NCBI GenBank assembly: GCA_041586615.1
Contig: JBFGZS010000002.1
Span: 62,001 to 126,000 of the forward strand
Direction of reading: 5' to 3'
DNA from: Motiliproteus sp041586615
GTDB lineage: Bacteria; Pseudomonadota; Gammaproteobacteria; Pseudomonadales; Balneatricaceae
Length of the DNA stretch: 64,000 bases
Numbering within the stretch: the stretch's first letter is position 1; each line of letters starts with the position of its first letter. Under the pieces are notes generated by a model. That model saw only the letters and a program-made list of their open reading frames with translations, had not been told where the DNA came from and ran no database searches. Made by a program: the position numbers and the translations under genes. Shown piece by piece: positions 36,378 to 44,168 of the stretch.

Positions 36378-38609
36378 TCAGCCGTTCATCGATGCCAGTA
36401 CCGCATTCAGTGTCGCGCTAGGACGCATAACACGCTTAACGCTCTCACGCTTGGCGTGATAGTAACCATCAAGGCCCGCAGGCTTGCCTTGTGCGGCCGC
36501 CAACTCAGCAACGATGGTATCTTCCTTTTCTGCTAGCTGTTTAGCCAGCGGCGCAAACTGGGCTGCCAGTTCAGCATCTTCGGTCTGCGCTGCAACGGCC
36601 TGGGCCCAGTACAAACCAAGATAGAAATGGCTGCCACGGTTATCCAGCTCTCCGGTACGGCGTGAAGGCGACTTGTTGTTCTCAAGAAGCATTCCGGTCG
36701 CATCATCGAGGGTCTTAGCCAGAATTTTGGCACGCGCATTATTAGACTTGATGCCCATCTCCTCGAGAGAAACGGCCAACGCCATAAACTCACCGAGGGA
36801 ATCCCAGCGCAGATGGTTTTCTTCTTCAACCTGCTGTACGTGCTTAGGAGCAGAACCGCCGGCGCCTGTTTCATACATACCACCGCCTTTCAGCATTGGC
36901 ACAATGGACAGCATCTTGGCAGAGGTTCCCAGCTCCATAATCGGGAACAGATCGGTCAGGTAGTCACGCAAGACGTTACCGGTGACAGAGATGGTATCTC
37001 TGCCACGTACCATACGCTCCATGCTGCGGCGAATAGCCTCAACATAGGTCATGACGCGGATATCCAAACCGGTCGTATCATGGTCTTTCAGGTAACGGTT
37101 CACTTTTTTGATCAACTCAATATCGTGAGCCCGGTTACGATCCAGCCAGAAGATTGCCGGTGTATTAGATTGGCGTGAACGCGTAACCGCCAACTTAACC
37201 CAATCACGAACAGGCTCATCTTTAGTCTGGCAAGCGCGCCAGATGTCACCCTTTTCGACCTGGTGCTCGATCAACACGGTTCCGTCAGCGTCAACGATCC
37301 GCATCGTACCATCGGCATGCATTTCAAACGTTTTATCGTGCGAACCATATTCTTCGGCTTTCTTGGCCATCAAACCAACGTTCGGCACGGTACCCATGGT
37401 TGTCGGATCAAACGCACCGTTGGTCTTACAGAAGTTGATCATTTCCTGATAGATCGTGGAGTAGGTGCTTTCTGGCATAACGGCTTTACAATCTTTAGCC
37501 TTACCGTCAGGGCCCCACATCTTCCCACCGTTACGGATCATCGCAGGCATGGAAGCATCGACAATCACATCGCTAGGGACATGCAGGTTTGTCACACCTT
37601 TAACCGAATCGACCATCGCCATTTCAGGACGGTTTTCGTAGCACGCATGAATATCTTCAAGGATCTCTTCACGCTTTGAACGCGGCAATGATTCTATTTT
37701 CTCGTAAACACTGCTCAAGCCGTTGTTCGGATTCACGCCAAGCTCTTTAAACAGCTCGCCATGCTTTTCAAACAGGTCTTTATAGAAAACGGTTACCGCA
37801 TGGCCAAATACGATGGGGTGAGAGACCTTCATCATGGTGGCTTTAACATGCAAAGACCACATCACGCCGGACTCTTTAGCGTCATTCAGTGAGTCTTCGA
37901 AAAATTGGCGCAAGGCTTGGGCGCTCATGAACATGCCGTCGATGATCTCACCGGCTTCGAGGCTCAGCTCTTTCTTGACGGTTACCGTGCCGTCTTTGGC
38001 AACAAATTCAATGCGGACATCCGTCGCCTTGTCCATCGTGACAGAGCGCTCCGCTGAATAGAAATCGCCTGCGCGCATGTAATCGGCGTGGGTGCGTGAT
38101 GCCATGCTCCACTTGCCCATGGAGTGTGGAAACTTACGCACAAACTGCTTAACCGCACCCGGGGCGCGACGATCGGAGTTTCCTTCACGTAATACAGGGT
38201 TAACCGCACTACCCAGCAACTTGGAATAACGTTCCAAAAGTGCCTTGTCTTCGTCAGTTTGCGGATTTTCGGGCAAGTTAGGTAAGTCGTAACCCTGGGA
38301 CTGAAGCTCTGCAATACAGGCTTTTAGCTGTGGAACGGATGCACTGATGTTCGGTAACTTAATGATATTCGCACTGGGATCCTGTGTAAGGGCACCCAGG
38401 AAAGCCAGGCCATCAACGACCTGCTGATCTTCGGTCAGCTTTTCAGGGAAGGCGGCGAGGATACGTCCTGCCAGAGAAATATCCGTGATCTTGACGTCGA
38501 TATCCGCGGAATTGGTAAATGTTCTGACGATCGGTAGTAAGGAGCAGGTCGCCAGCGACGGAGCTTCGTCGGTAAGGGTGTAATAGATAGTCTGTTTCGG
38601 TGTGGTCAT
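36378..38609 (-). CDS. idh: isocitrate dehydrogenase, NADP-dependent, monomeric type
   Basis: The 743-aa single-chain enzyme matches the monomeric IDH family in length and in sequence throughout. Examples are ATCSLLPIVRTFTNSADIDV near the start, VNPVLREGNSDRRAPGAVK around residue 140, and GTVPNVGLMAKKAEEYGSHDKTF with the AIFWLDRNRAHD block in the second half. It makes the same 2-oxoglutarate and NADPH as Icd but is unrelated in chain organisation. Monomeric forms occur in Vibrio, Colwellia, Pseudomonas and others, sometimes alongside Icd. The ATG follows AGGGGACACC. It is a single gene with its own terminator. Confidence 0.96.
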   Translation of the reverse strand: MTTPKQTIYYTLTDEAPSLATCSLLPIVRTFTNSADIDVKITDISLAGRILAAFPEKLTEDQQVVDGLAFLGALTQDPSANIIKLPNISASVPQLKACIAELQSQGYDLPNLPENPQTDEDKALLERYSKLLGSAVNPVLREGNSDRRAPGAVKQFVRKFPHSMGKWSMASRTHADYMRAGDFYSAERSVTMDKATDVRIEFVAKDGTVTVKKELSLEAGEIIDGMFMSAQALRQFFEDSLNDAKESGVMWSLHVKATMMKVSHPIVFGHAVTVFYKDLFEKHGELFKELGVNPNNGLSSVYEKIESLPRSKREEILEDIHACYENRPEMAMVDSVKGVTNLHVPSDVIVDASMPAMIRNGGKMWGPDGKAKDCKAVMPESTYSTIYQEMINFCKTNGAFDPTTMGTVPNVGLMAKKAEEYGSHDKTFEMHADGTMRIVDADGTVLIEHQVEKGDIWRACQTKDEPVRDWVKLAVTRSRQSNTPAIFWLDRNRAHDIELIKKVNRYLKDHDTTGLDIRVMTYVEAIRRSMERMVRGRDTISVTGNVLRDYLTDLFPIMELGTSAKMLSIVPMLKGGGMYETGAGGSAPKHVQQVEEENHLRWDSLGEFMALAVSLEEMGIKSNNARAKILAKTLDDATGMLLENNKSPSRRTGELDNRGSHFYLGLYWAQAVAAQTEDAELAAQFAPLAKQLAEKEDTIVAELAAAQGKPAGLDGYYHAKRESVKRVMRPSATLNAVLASMNG

Positions 38610-39269
38610 GGTGTCCCCTGTATTATCTGGCTGATAGCCAAAGGTCCTGAATAAAGCAACTCGTGGTGACTTTATATTGCAGGCTTAAGTCTAAGGAATT
38701 AATTGCCGCGCCGTATTGTATGGCACTTTTGTATGCGCACAGAAGCACAAAGCCAACTTTTTTAGGCCTGATTCTACTAAAAGGGGATGCCGGAATCCGA
38801 CTACCTTTCGCTAAGCCAGTGGCAAAAAAACAAACCAACGCTGAAATCGCACAAGGAAAACAGTCTAACTGTCTGTTATATAACGGTTAGTTATATGCGG
38901 CATTTTAAGAAAACCACGTTACCACAAATATGCTGGCCGTACAGCCCTGTAAATTTTGTCGTAGCTCTTGTAGTAGCACTACAACAAAAGCGCCCGGATA
39001 ATACGGCCCGTGCTCTTTGGTCAGGGTCGTGAAGCGTAGAGGCGCGCAGTCGACTTGACGCCAACTGAACATCGCCCCTCTCCCTGTTACGCGTCACACG
39101 AAGCCGGATAATAGCTATTGACCCGGCGGGTTAACAGGAGACGCTAGGCTGCGTCAGCATTTGTCGAAGACCGATGCGAGCCCCCCCTGAAATCAAGCAG
39201 CTGCGCGCAACTGCGCCAAATTTCAGGGGCGACGGATAATAGAGGCAGGGAACCTACTTGGCCGTCCGA
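38610..39269. other. intergenic region between idh and gor
   Basis: This 660-base region lies upstream of idh and downstream of gor, both leftward. It has no supported gene. The only clear structure is a 10-base perfect inverted repeat at 39184-39229, listed separately. The idh promoter must lie in the right-hand part, but I cannot fix it. Confidence 0.6.
39184..39229. other. perfect 10-base inverted repeat downstream of gor
   Basis: CCCCTGAAAT (39184-39193) and ATTTCAGGGG (39220-39229) are perfectly complementary across a 26-base GC-rich loop, which itself contains GCAG...CTGC. No T-run follows on either strand, so it is not an ordinary terminator. It lies 40 bases past the gor stop. Confidence 0.55.
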
Positions 39270-40625
39270 TTAACAGGACACGGGTTCACGCATAGTCACG
39301 AATTCTTCAGCAGCAGTCGGGTGTATCCCAATCGTGCTATCGAACACCTGCTTAGTAGCTCCTGCCCGTAACGCTACGGCAATCCCCTGTATGATCTCCC
39401 CAGCCTCAGAACCGACCATATGCACCCCGAGTACCCGATCAGTTGCGTTATCAACAATCATCTTCATAAGCGTGCGCTCATCTGAACCACTTAACGTGTG
39501 CTTCATGGCACGAAACTCAGAGCGGTACACACGGATATTGTCGTAACGTTCCCTCGCCGCTTCTTCACTCAGGCCGACGGTCCCAATGGTGGGCTGGCAG
39601 AAAACCGCGGTCGGGATAAGCTCATAATCGACCTCGGTGGGGTTACCAAACATGCCGTTTACCAACGCCATGCCTTCGGCCAACGCGACAGGTGTCAACT
39701 GCACACGATTGATCACATCACCGATCGCGAAAATTGACGGAACACTGGTTTGAAAAGCGCTATCGACTTTAACGGCACCCGCGCTATCTAGCGCCACGCC
39801 AACCTGGTCCAAACCAAGATTATCGGTATTGGGCTTACGGCCGGTCGCGTACAGCACGGCATCTGCTTCAATAATAGAGCCATCGGTAAGGCGCAAACTA
39901 AGCACACCATCAAGGCCTTTGGATATTGATTCAACATTGTTATTGAACCGTAGATCCACACCCTTCTTACGCATTTCCGAAGCAACAAAAGTACGCACTT
40001 CTTGATCAAAGCCACGTAAGAACAGATCTCCGCGGTACAATTGTGTCGTCTGAGCGCCGAGACCATTGAAAATACCGGCGAATTCGACGGCAATATACCC
40101 TCCTCCGACGACGACAACGCGACGGGGGAATTCTGGAAGGTCAAAAATTTCATTCGACGTCAACGCGTACTCACTGCCGGGAAAAACCGGCACCACAGGC
40201 CACCCACCCGTCGCTATCAGAATTTTTTTCGCGGTATAAGCAGCCCCATCGACGCTGACTTCATTCGGTCCACTGACTGTTGCGCGGCCATCGAAAAGGC
40301 GCGCACCCGAATTCTTAAGCATGTTTCGATAAATACCATTTAACCTACTTATTTCCTTTACTTTATTCTCGCGAAGAATATTCCAGTCGAAGCCGCTATC
40401 CGTGCAATTCCAACCGAATCCTCTTGCTTCATGAAAAGTTTCACCGTAATGCGATGCATACACATAGAGCTTCTTGGGTACGCACCCGACATTAACGCAG
40501 GTCCCCCCCATATAACGGTCTTCAGCGATAGCAACGTTTAAACCTCTAGACGCAGCCATGCGTCCGGCCCTAACCCCGCCGGAACCCGCGCCTATGACAA
40601 ATAGATCAAAATCGAAGTCAGCCAC
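39270..40625 (-). CDS. gor: glutathione-disulfide reductase
   Basis: The 451-aa FAD enzyme uses NADPH to reduce glutathione disulfide in the cytoplasm. FAD-binding GAGSGGVRAGRMA is near the N terminus, the redox-active pair is in GGTCVNVGCVPKK, the NAD(P) site is VVVVGGGYIAVEFAG, and the C-terminal catalytic His-Glu pair is in IGIHPTAAEEF. The GTG start is set by AGGAAAGG seven bases upstream and gives normal length; longer in-frame ATGs add unrelated residues. Confidence 0.94.
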   Translation of the reverse strand: MADFDFDLFVIGAGSGGVRAGRMAASRGLNVAIAEDRYMGGTCVNVGCVPKKLYVYASHYGETFHEARGFGWNCTDSGFDWNILRENKVKEISRLNGIYRNMLKNSGARLFDGRATVSGPNEVSVDGAAYTAKKILIATGGWPVVPVFPGSEYALTSNEIFDLPEFPRRVVVVGGGYIAVEFAGIFNGLGAQTTQLYRGDLFLRGFDQEVRTFVASEMRKKGVDLRFNNNVESISKGLDGVLSLRLTDGSIIEADAVLYATGRKPNTDNLGLDQVGVALDSAGAVKVDSAFQTSVPSIFAIGDVINRVQLTPVALAEGMALVNGMFGNPTEVDYELIPTAVFCQPTIGTVGLSEEAARERYDNIRVYRSEFRAMKHTLSGSDERTLMKMIVDNATDRVLGVHMVGSEAGEIIQGIAVALRAGATKQVFDSTIGIHPTAAEEFVTMREPVSC

Positions 40626-41135
40626 AACCTTTCCTCTTAATGGTTTGTTAGTTAGGCGGCGGCGTAATACCGCGCAAAAATGTCGCCGTGGCATAAAGCC
40701 ACGCCAGGTTAATCCTGTTCAGCGTACCCTGCTCAGTTGCGCGTTACCAGCAATGTACTCGCGCCTGTAAAATACATAATTTCAATGTATTGCGTGCAAT
40801 TCGTATCGTTAATGGCGCCTAACAGGTCGCGTGGTTTGAATCGAGAGTTTGAACCGGGAATTTGAACCGGGATGTTGACCAGAAAAATATATATTAACTC
40901 TGGCCATCACGCCTAATGAGTGCGCTTAGTGCAAGTGATATAACGCTCCGAACTAGCCACAGACAACAAAATGCAGCGCAGCATTATCGCGTCCTCATAA
41001 AAAATTAAAAGCTTAAAATCAATAAGTTAACCAGTTTTCGCAAGCGCGAGATGCAAACAATTCATCCACAGGGCTTAACTTCATTACTATACTGCTTGGC
41101 CACTGCCAAAAACATATTTTTAGCATGGAATAACT
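40626..41135. other. intergenic region upstream of gor
   Basis: This 510-base AT-rich region has no supported gene. It contains three imperfect 13-base tandem units at 40835-40873 (TTTGAA followed by a CGGGA-like half). The gor promoter should lie near its left end. Confidence 0.6.
40835..40873. repeat. three imperfect 13-base tandem repeats upstream of gor
   Basis: TTTGAATCGAGAG, TTTGAACCGGGAA and TTTGAACCGGGAT follow each other without gaps, about 210 bases upstream of gor. They could be protein-binding sites in direct repeat or the result of slippage; there is nothing to decide between these. Confidence 0.55.
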
Positions 41136-41432
41136 ATGAAGCCTCTTCTTCAAATGGAATGCCAGTCACTGGACGCCTTTAGGAACCAGCTTAACCACCT
41201 GCATAATTTCGGATTTGTCAATGTGAGGCATCATGCTCCCCACCGGTTAAGCGCTAAACAATATCTGATCTGTACGCGCCCACAATGCAAGAAATGCTCG
41301 AACGACACCGGCCTAAGCATCGTTTGGCGGACAACCCCTAGCGATTCGCGACCGACCCTGCTTACTCGCACAGCAACTCTTACTTGTAGTGCATCCGATA
41401 GTACGCTCGATAGTACACCCGAGGTTCAATAA
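41136..41432 (+). CDS. small hypothetical protein, doubtful
   Basis: The 98-codon frame has an ATG with a weak GGAA ribosome site. The first 55 residues look protein-like (LDAFRNQLNHLHNFGFVNVR and a CTRPQCKKC cysteine cluster), but the last 30 are a Thr/Ser-rich run with repeat-like DNA (GATAGTACGCTCGATAGTAC). I do not recognise it. It may be a decayed or spurious frame in the gap before xthA. Confidence 0.28.
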   Translation: MKPLLQMECQSLDAFRNQLNHLHNFGFVNVRHHAPHRLSAKQYLICTRPQCKKCSNDTGLSIVWRTTPSDSRPTLLTRTATLTCSASDSTLDSTPEVQ

Positions 41433-41724
41433 CCCTATTCTAGAAACCTGGCGGACTAAACGCCAATCTACTGTGGCAAAGCCGACTTTGGTCATTTTAC
41501 GCCCTCTTTTTCGTTACATAGAACCACTATTCGTCTCAAAAAAAGTTCAAAAACTGCCTCAAATCGGTCGTTTCTTCGTTGCGATCGGTCACGCCCGACA
41601 GGCTAGCCTCGCGTCATCTCAAGCAGCATAATAACAACCTAACGCTATACTCTATCGACAATGACTGATGCCGTTGTCATTCCGGTACCGCTACCTAAGC
41701 CCCCCGACCGAGGTTGCTCTTGCA

Positions 41725-42540
41725 GTGAAAATCATCTCTTTCAACACCAATGGTCTGCGCGCACGCCTACACCAGATTGAAGCGCTCATAAAAAAACACA
41801 ACCCCGATATTATTGGTATACAGGAAACCAAGGTAGCCGATGACAGTTTTCCAAAACAAGCCATAGAGGACCTGGGTTACCAGGTCCATTTTCATGGCCA
41901 GAAAGGCCATTATGGCGTTTGCCTCATGTCACGCCAGCCACCGTTAGAGATCATTAAAGGCTTTCCCGACGATGATGAGGATGCCCAAAAACGAATGATC
42001 ATTGGTCGATACGCAACGCCGAAAGGCAATACGATCACGGTCTTCAACGGTTATTTCCCTCAGGGTGAAAACATAAAACACCCGACTAAATTCCCTGCCA
42101 AACGCCGCTTTTACAGCGACCTGCAGAAACTTTTGGAATCCCAATACAACCAAGAAGAGCACCTGATTGTCATGGGCGACATGAATATCTCGTCCACCGA
42201 TTTGGATATTGGTATTGGTGAATCTAACCGCAAAGCCTGGTTACGTAATGGCAAAGCGAGCTTCCAACCAGAAGAACGCATCTGGATGGAGAAACTGCTC
42301 TCCTGGGGGCTTAGGGACACCTTTCGCGATCAACACCCCAACAGCGACGATGCTTATAGCTGGTTCGACTACCGAAGTCGCGGTTTTGAACGTGAACCCC
42401 GCCGTGGCCTGCGCATTGATCTGATTTTGGCCAGCCAATCGACTTCTCAATGCTGCGTAGAAACGGGTATTGATTACGAGATCCGAGCCATGGACAAACC
42501 ATCAGACCATTGCCCTATCTGGTCATGCTTTTCAATGTGA
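41725..42540 (+). CDS. xthA: exodeoxyribonuclease III
   Basis: The 271-aa AP endonuclease / 3'-5' exonuclease cuts DNA at abasic sites in base excision repair. The start VKIISFNTNGLRAR matches E. coli Xth; catalytic Glu34 (GIQETKV), Asp/Asn pair in MGDMNISSTDLDIG and the terminal His in PSDHCPIW are all present. The GTG at 41725 gives the normal length (E. coli 268); the longer frame from 41668 adds unrelated residues. Its last nine bases overlap the end of the convergent stress-protein gene. Confidence 0.93.
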   Translation: MKIISFNTNGLRARLHQIEALIKKHNPDIIGIQETKVADDSFPKQAIEDLGYQVHFHGQKGHYGVCLMSRQPPLEIIKGFPDDDEDAQKRMIIGRYATPKGNTITVFNGYFPQGENIKHPTKFPAKRRFYSDLQKLLESQYNQEEHLIVMGDMNISSTDLDIGIGESNRKAWLRNGKASFQPEERIWMEKLLSWGLRDTFRDQHPNSDDAYSWFDYRSRGFEREPRRGLRIDLILASQSTSQCCVETGIDYEIRAMDKPSDHCPIWSCFSM

Positions 42541-43482
42541 GTCGGTGCAATCCCCCTGCTTCTGCGGGATTGCCAACAGATCACACGATAGATGATCCAG
42601 CACTTGTTCTGCGCTGGATCCAATAAACACCCGATCGAGAATAGATTTGCTCTCGACCCCCATAACCACAATATCGATACCTTTGTCCTCCACTCGCTCA
42701 GACAGCGTCTGCTGCAACTCGCCTTCGGCGAGACACAGCTGCGGAATCGATTTATCCGGAAAGGTTGCCTCTGCAATGTTTTGTAAGGCGCCACGATGTC
42801 GCTCGGCTTCTTTGTCGCGAAAATCGCCATAATTCATGATCAAGGTATCATCGAAAATGACGGACATGGGCAACGGGTTGTACGCATGGAACAGGGTGTA
42901 TTCAGCCCCCAAATAATCGCCGATCATTTTAGCGCGGGTAACCAGCCGACGATCAGGACAACCCGGCTCGTCGACAGGATGCCTTGCATCGACTGCCACC
43001 ATCATCTGCGGCACACCTGGCCAGCATGTCGGATGTAGCATTAATAATGGAATTGCTGTGTGACGAATTAATTGCCAATCGGCATGACCAAAGAGATATG
43101 CCCCCAATCCATGATGACGCCGGCAAGCCTTGACCACAAGACTCGCACCATAACGATCTACCTGATTATGAACGGCTATTTCCAAATCGGAATGCCAAAC
43201 GGCATCTGTAGTAACCGCTATACCTTTGGCTCTTAACGGTTTGGCCAGTTGCTCTAAGTGTTTTTCGATACCGCGCACAAACGCACGACGGGCATGCAGC
43301 CCCGCCTCATGGTCGAACAGATACGAGCTTATCAGCGAAGCACTATAGCCACAGCAAAATAACTCTACCGGCGCCTTTAAGCCTTGTGCCAAACGCCTAA
43401 CCTTGTCAATGATCCGATCTAACCCGAAGTCAGAAGCATATTCGGCGTCCAACACCACTAAAATTTTATTTTTGCTGTACAT
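42532..43482 (-). CDS. tandem universal stress protein (UspE-like)
   Basis: The 316-aa protein contains two Usp domains, about residues 1-150 and 155-310, as in UspE. The first has ILVVLDAEYASDFGLDRII and the HTAIPLLMLHP end; the second has MVAVDARHPVDEPG and IDIVVMGVESKSILDRVFIGSSAEQVL, which carries the G-X2-G-X9-G(S/T)-type nucleotide loop. Such proteins respond to starvation and oxidative stress. Its stop overlaps that of convergent xthA by nine bases. Confidence 0.85.
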   Translation of the reverse strand: MYSKNKILVVLDAEYASDFGLDRIIDKVRRLAQGLKAPVELFCCGYSASLISSYLFDHEAGLHARRAFVRGIEKHLEQLAKPLRAKGIAVTTDAVWHSDLEIAVHNQVDRYGASLVVKACRRHHGLGAYLFGHADWQLIRHTAIPLLMLHPTCWPGVPQMMVAVDARHPVDEPGCPDRRLVTRAKMIGDYLGAEYTLFHAYNPLPMSVIFDDTLIMNYGDFRDKEAERHRGALQNIAEATFPDKSIPQLCLAEGELQQTLSERVEDKGIDIVVMGVESKSILDRVFIGSSAEQVLDHLSCDLLAIPQKQGDCTDSH

Positions 43483-43686
43483 AAGGTGCCCGTCTCAATC
43501 TGGCAGGATGAAGAAACAATCGATACACCGATAGTATGGACAGAAAAGCCTCAATAAGCAGAATGCCGCTCAGAAGTTGTGTTAGAACGCTCGATACCCT
43601 GGCCAGGCCACCTTTGGAAATGATCTGCATCAGATGGGAGAAAAACCCTGCTATCAACAGTGCTCAGTATTCAGATATACTTCTTT

Positions 43687-43712
43687 GATATGCCATTGCT
43701 TTATGACATATC
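43687..43712. promoter_or_regulatory. palindromic operator in front of the ArsR-type gene
   Basis: GATATG-C-CAT-TGCTTT-ATG-A-CATATC is a near-perfect 26-base palindrome with nine pairs on each side. It ends 35 bases before the GTG start of the ArsR-family gene, the normal place for an autoregulatory operator, and also lies upstream of the divergent stress-protein gene. Confidence 0.65.
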
Positions 43713-43747
43713 TATGTAACTGCCGCCCTGGTTTAAGGAGTACCGTC

Positions 43748-44071
43748 GTGGACGCACCCTATAAAGAAATGCCCCTAAGCATGATGCGGGAAAATGCTGG
43801 TCATGCTACACAAATGCTTAAGGCACTCGCAAATGAAAATCGCCTGATGATACTTTGCTATCTAGACGGCAAAGAATTATCCGTCAGCGAACTCAATCAA
43901 CACCTGGACCTGAGCCAATCCGCGCTCTCGCAACATTTAGCCGTTTTGCGTCGTGATGAACTGGTCAAAACACGCCGTGAATCCCAGACCATCTATTATT
44001 CACTGGCGGGGAATGCCGCCAGTCAAATCATTGCAACATTGCACCAGGTGTTCTGCCCAGAACTCAAATAA
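43748..44071 (+). CDS. ArsR-family repressor of the BigR/SqrR persulfide-sensing type
   Basis: The 107-aa winged-helix protein has the ArsR HTH (ELSVSELNQHLDLSQSALSQH, with a beta-hairpin QTIYYSL). It lacks the ELCVCEL metal site of ArsR. Instead it has Cys37 (LMILCYL) and Cys103 (VFCPE), 66 residues apart, the same spacing as the Cys41/Cys107 pair by which SqrR senses persulfides. The GTG start follows AAGGAG at seven bases; the longer frame has no such site. A palindrome at 43687-43712 is its likely operator. No sulfide-oxidation gene is adjacent, so targets outside itself are unknown. Confidence 0.82.
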   Translation: MDAPYKEMPLSMMRENAGHATQMLKALANENRLMILCYLDGKELSVSELNQHLDLSQSALSQHLAVLRRDELVKTRRESQTIYYSLAGNAASQIIATLHQVFCPELK

Positions 44072-44168
44072 CCGATCAGGACAGGTCGGCGTATCGGTCT
44101 ACAGACAGTCTGTCCTGGCAGGCTGAGCGCAGCCAACGCAGGCATAGAAAATACGGCACTGTCGAAAA

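Noticed and set aside
41062..41070. DnaA-box-like TCATCCACA
   Set aside because: Single copy with one mismatch and no cluster or origin genes nearby.
43466..43657. 63-codon hydrophobic frame on the minus strand
   Set aside because: It could pass as a membrane peptide but has no ribosome site, overlaps the stress-protein start and has no family resemblance.
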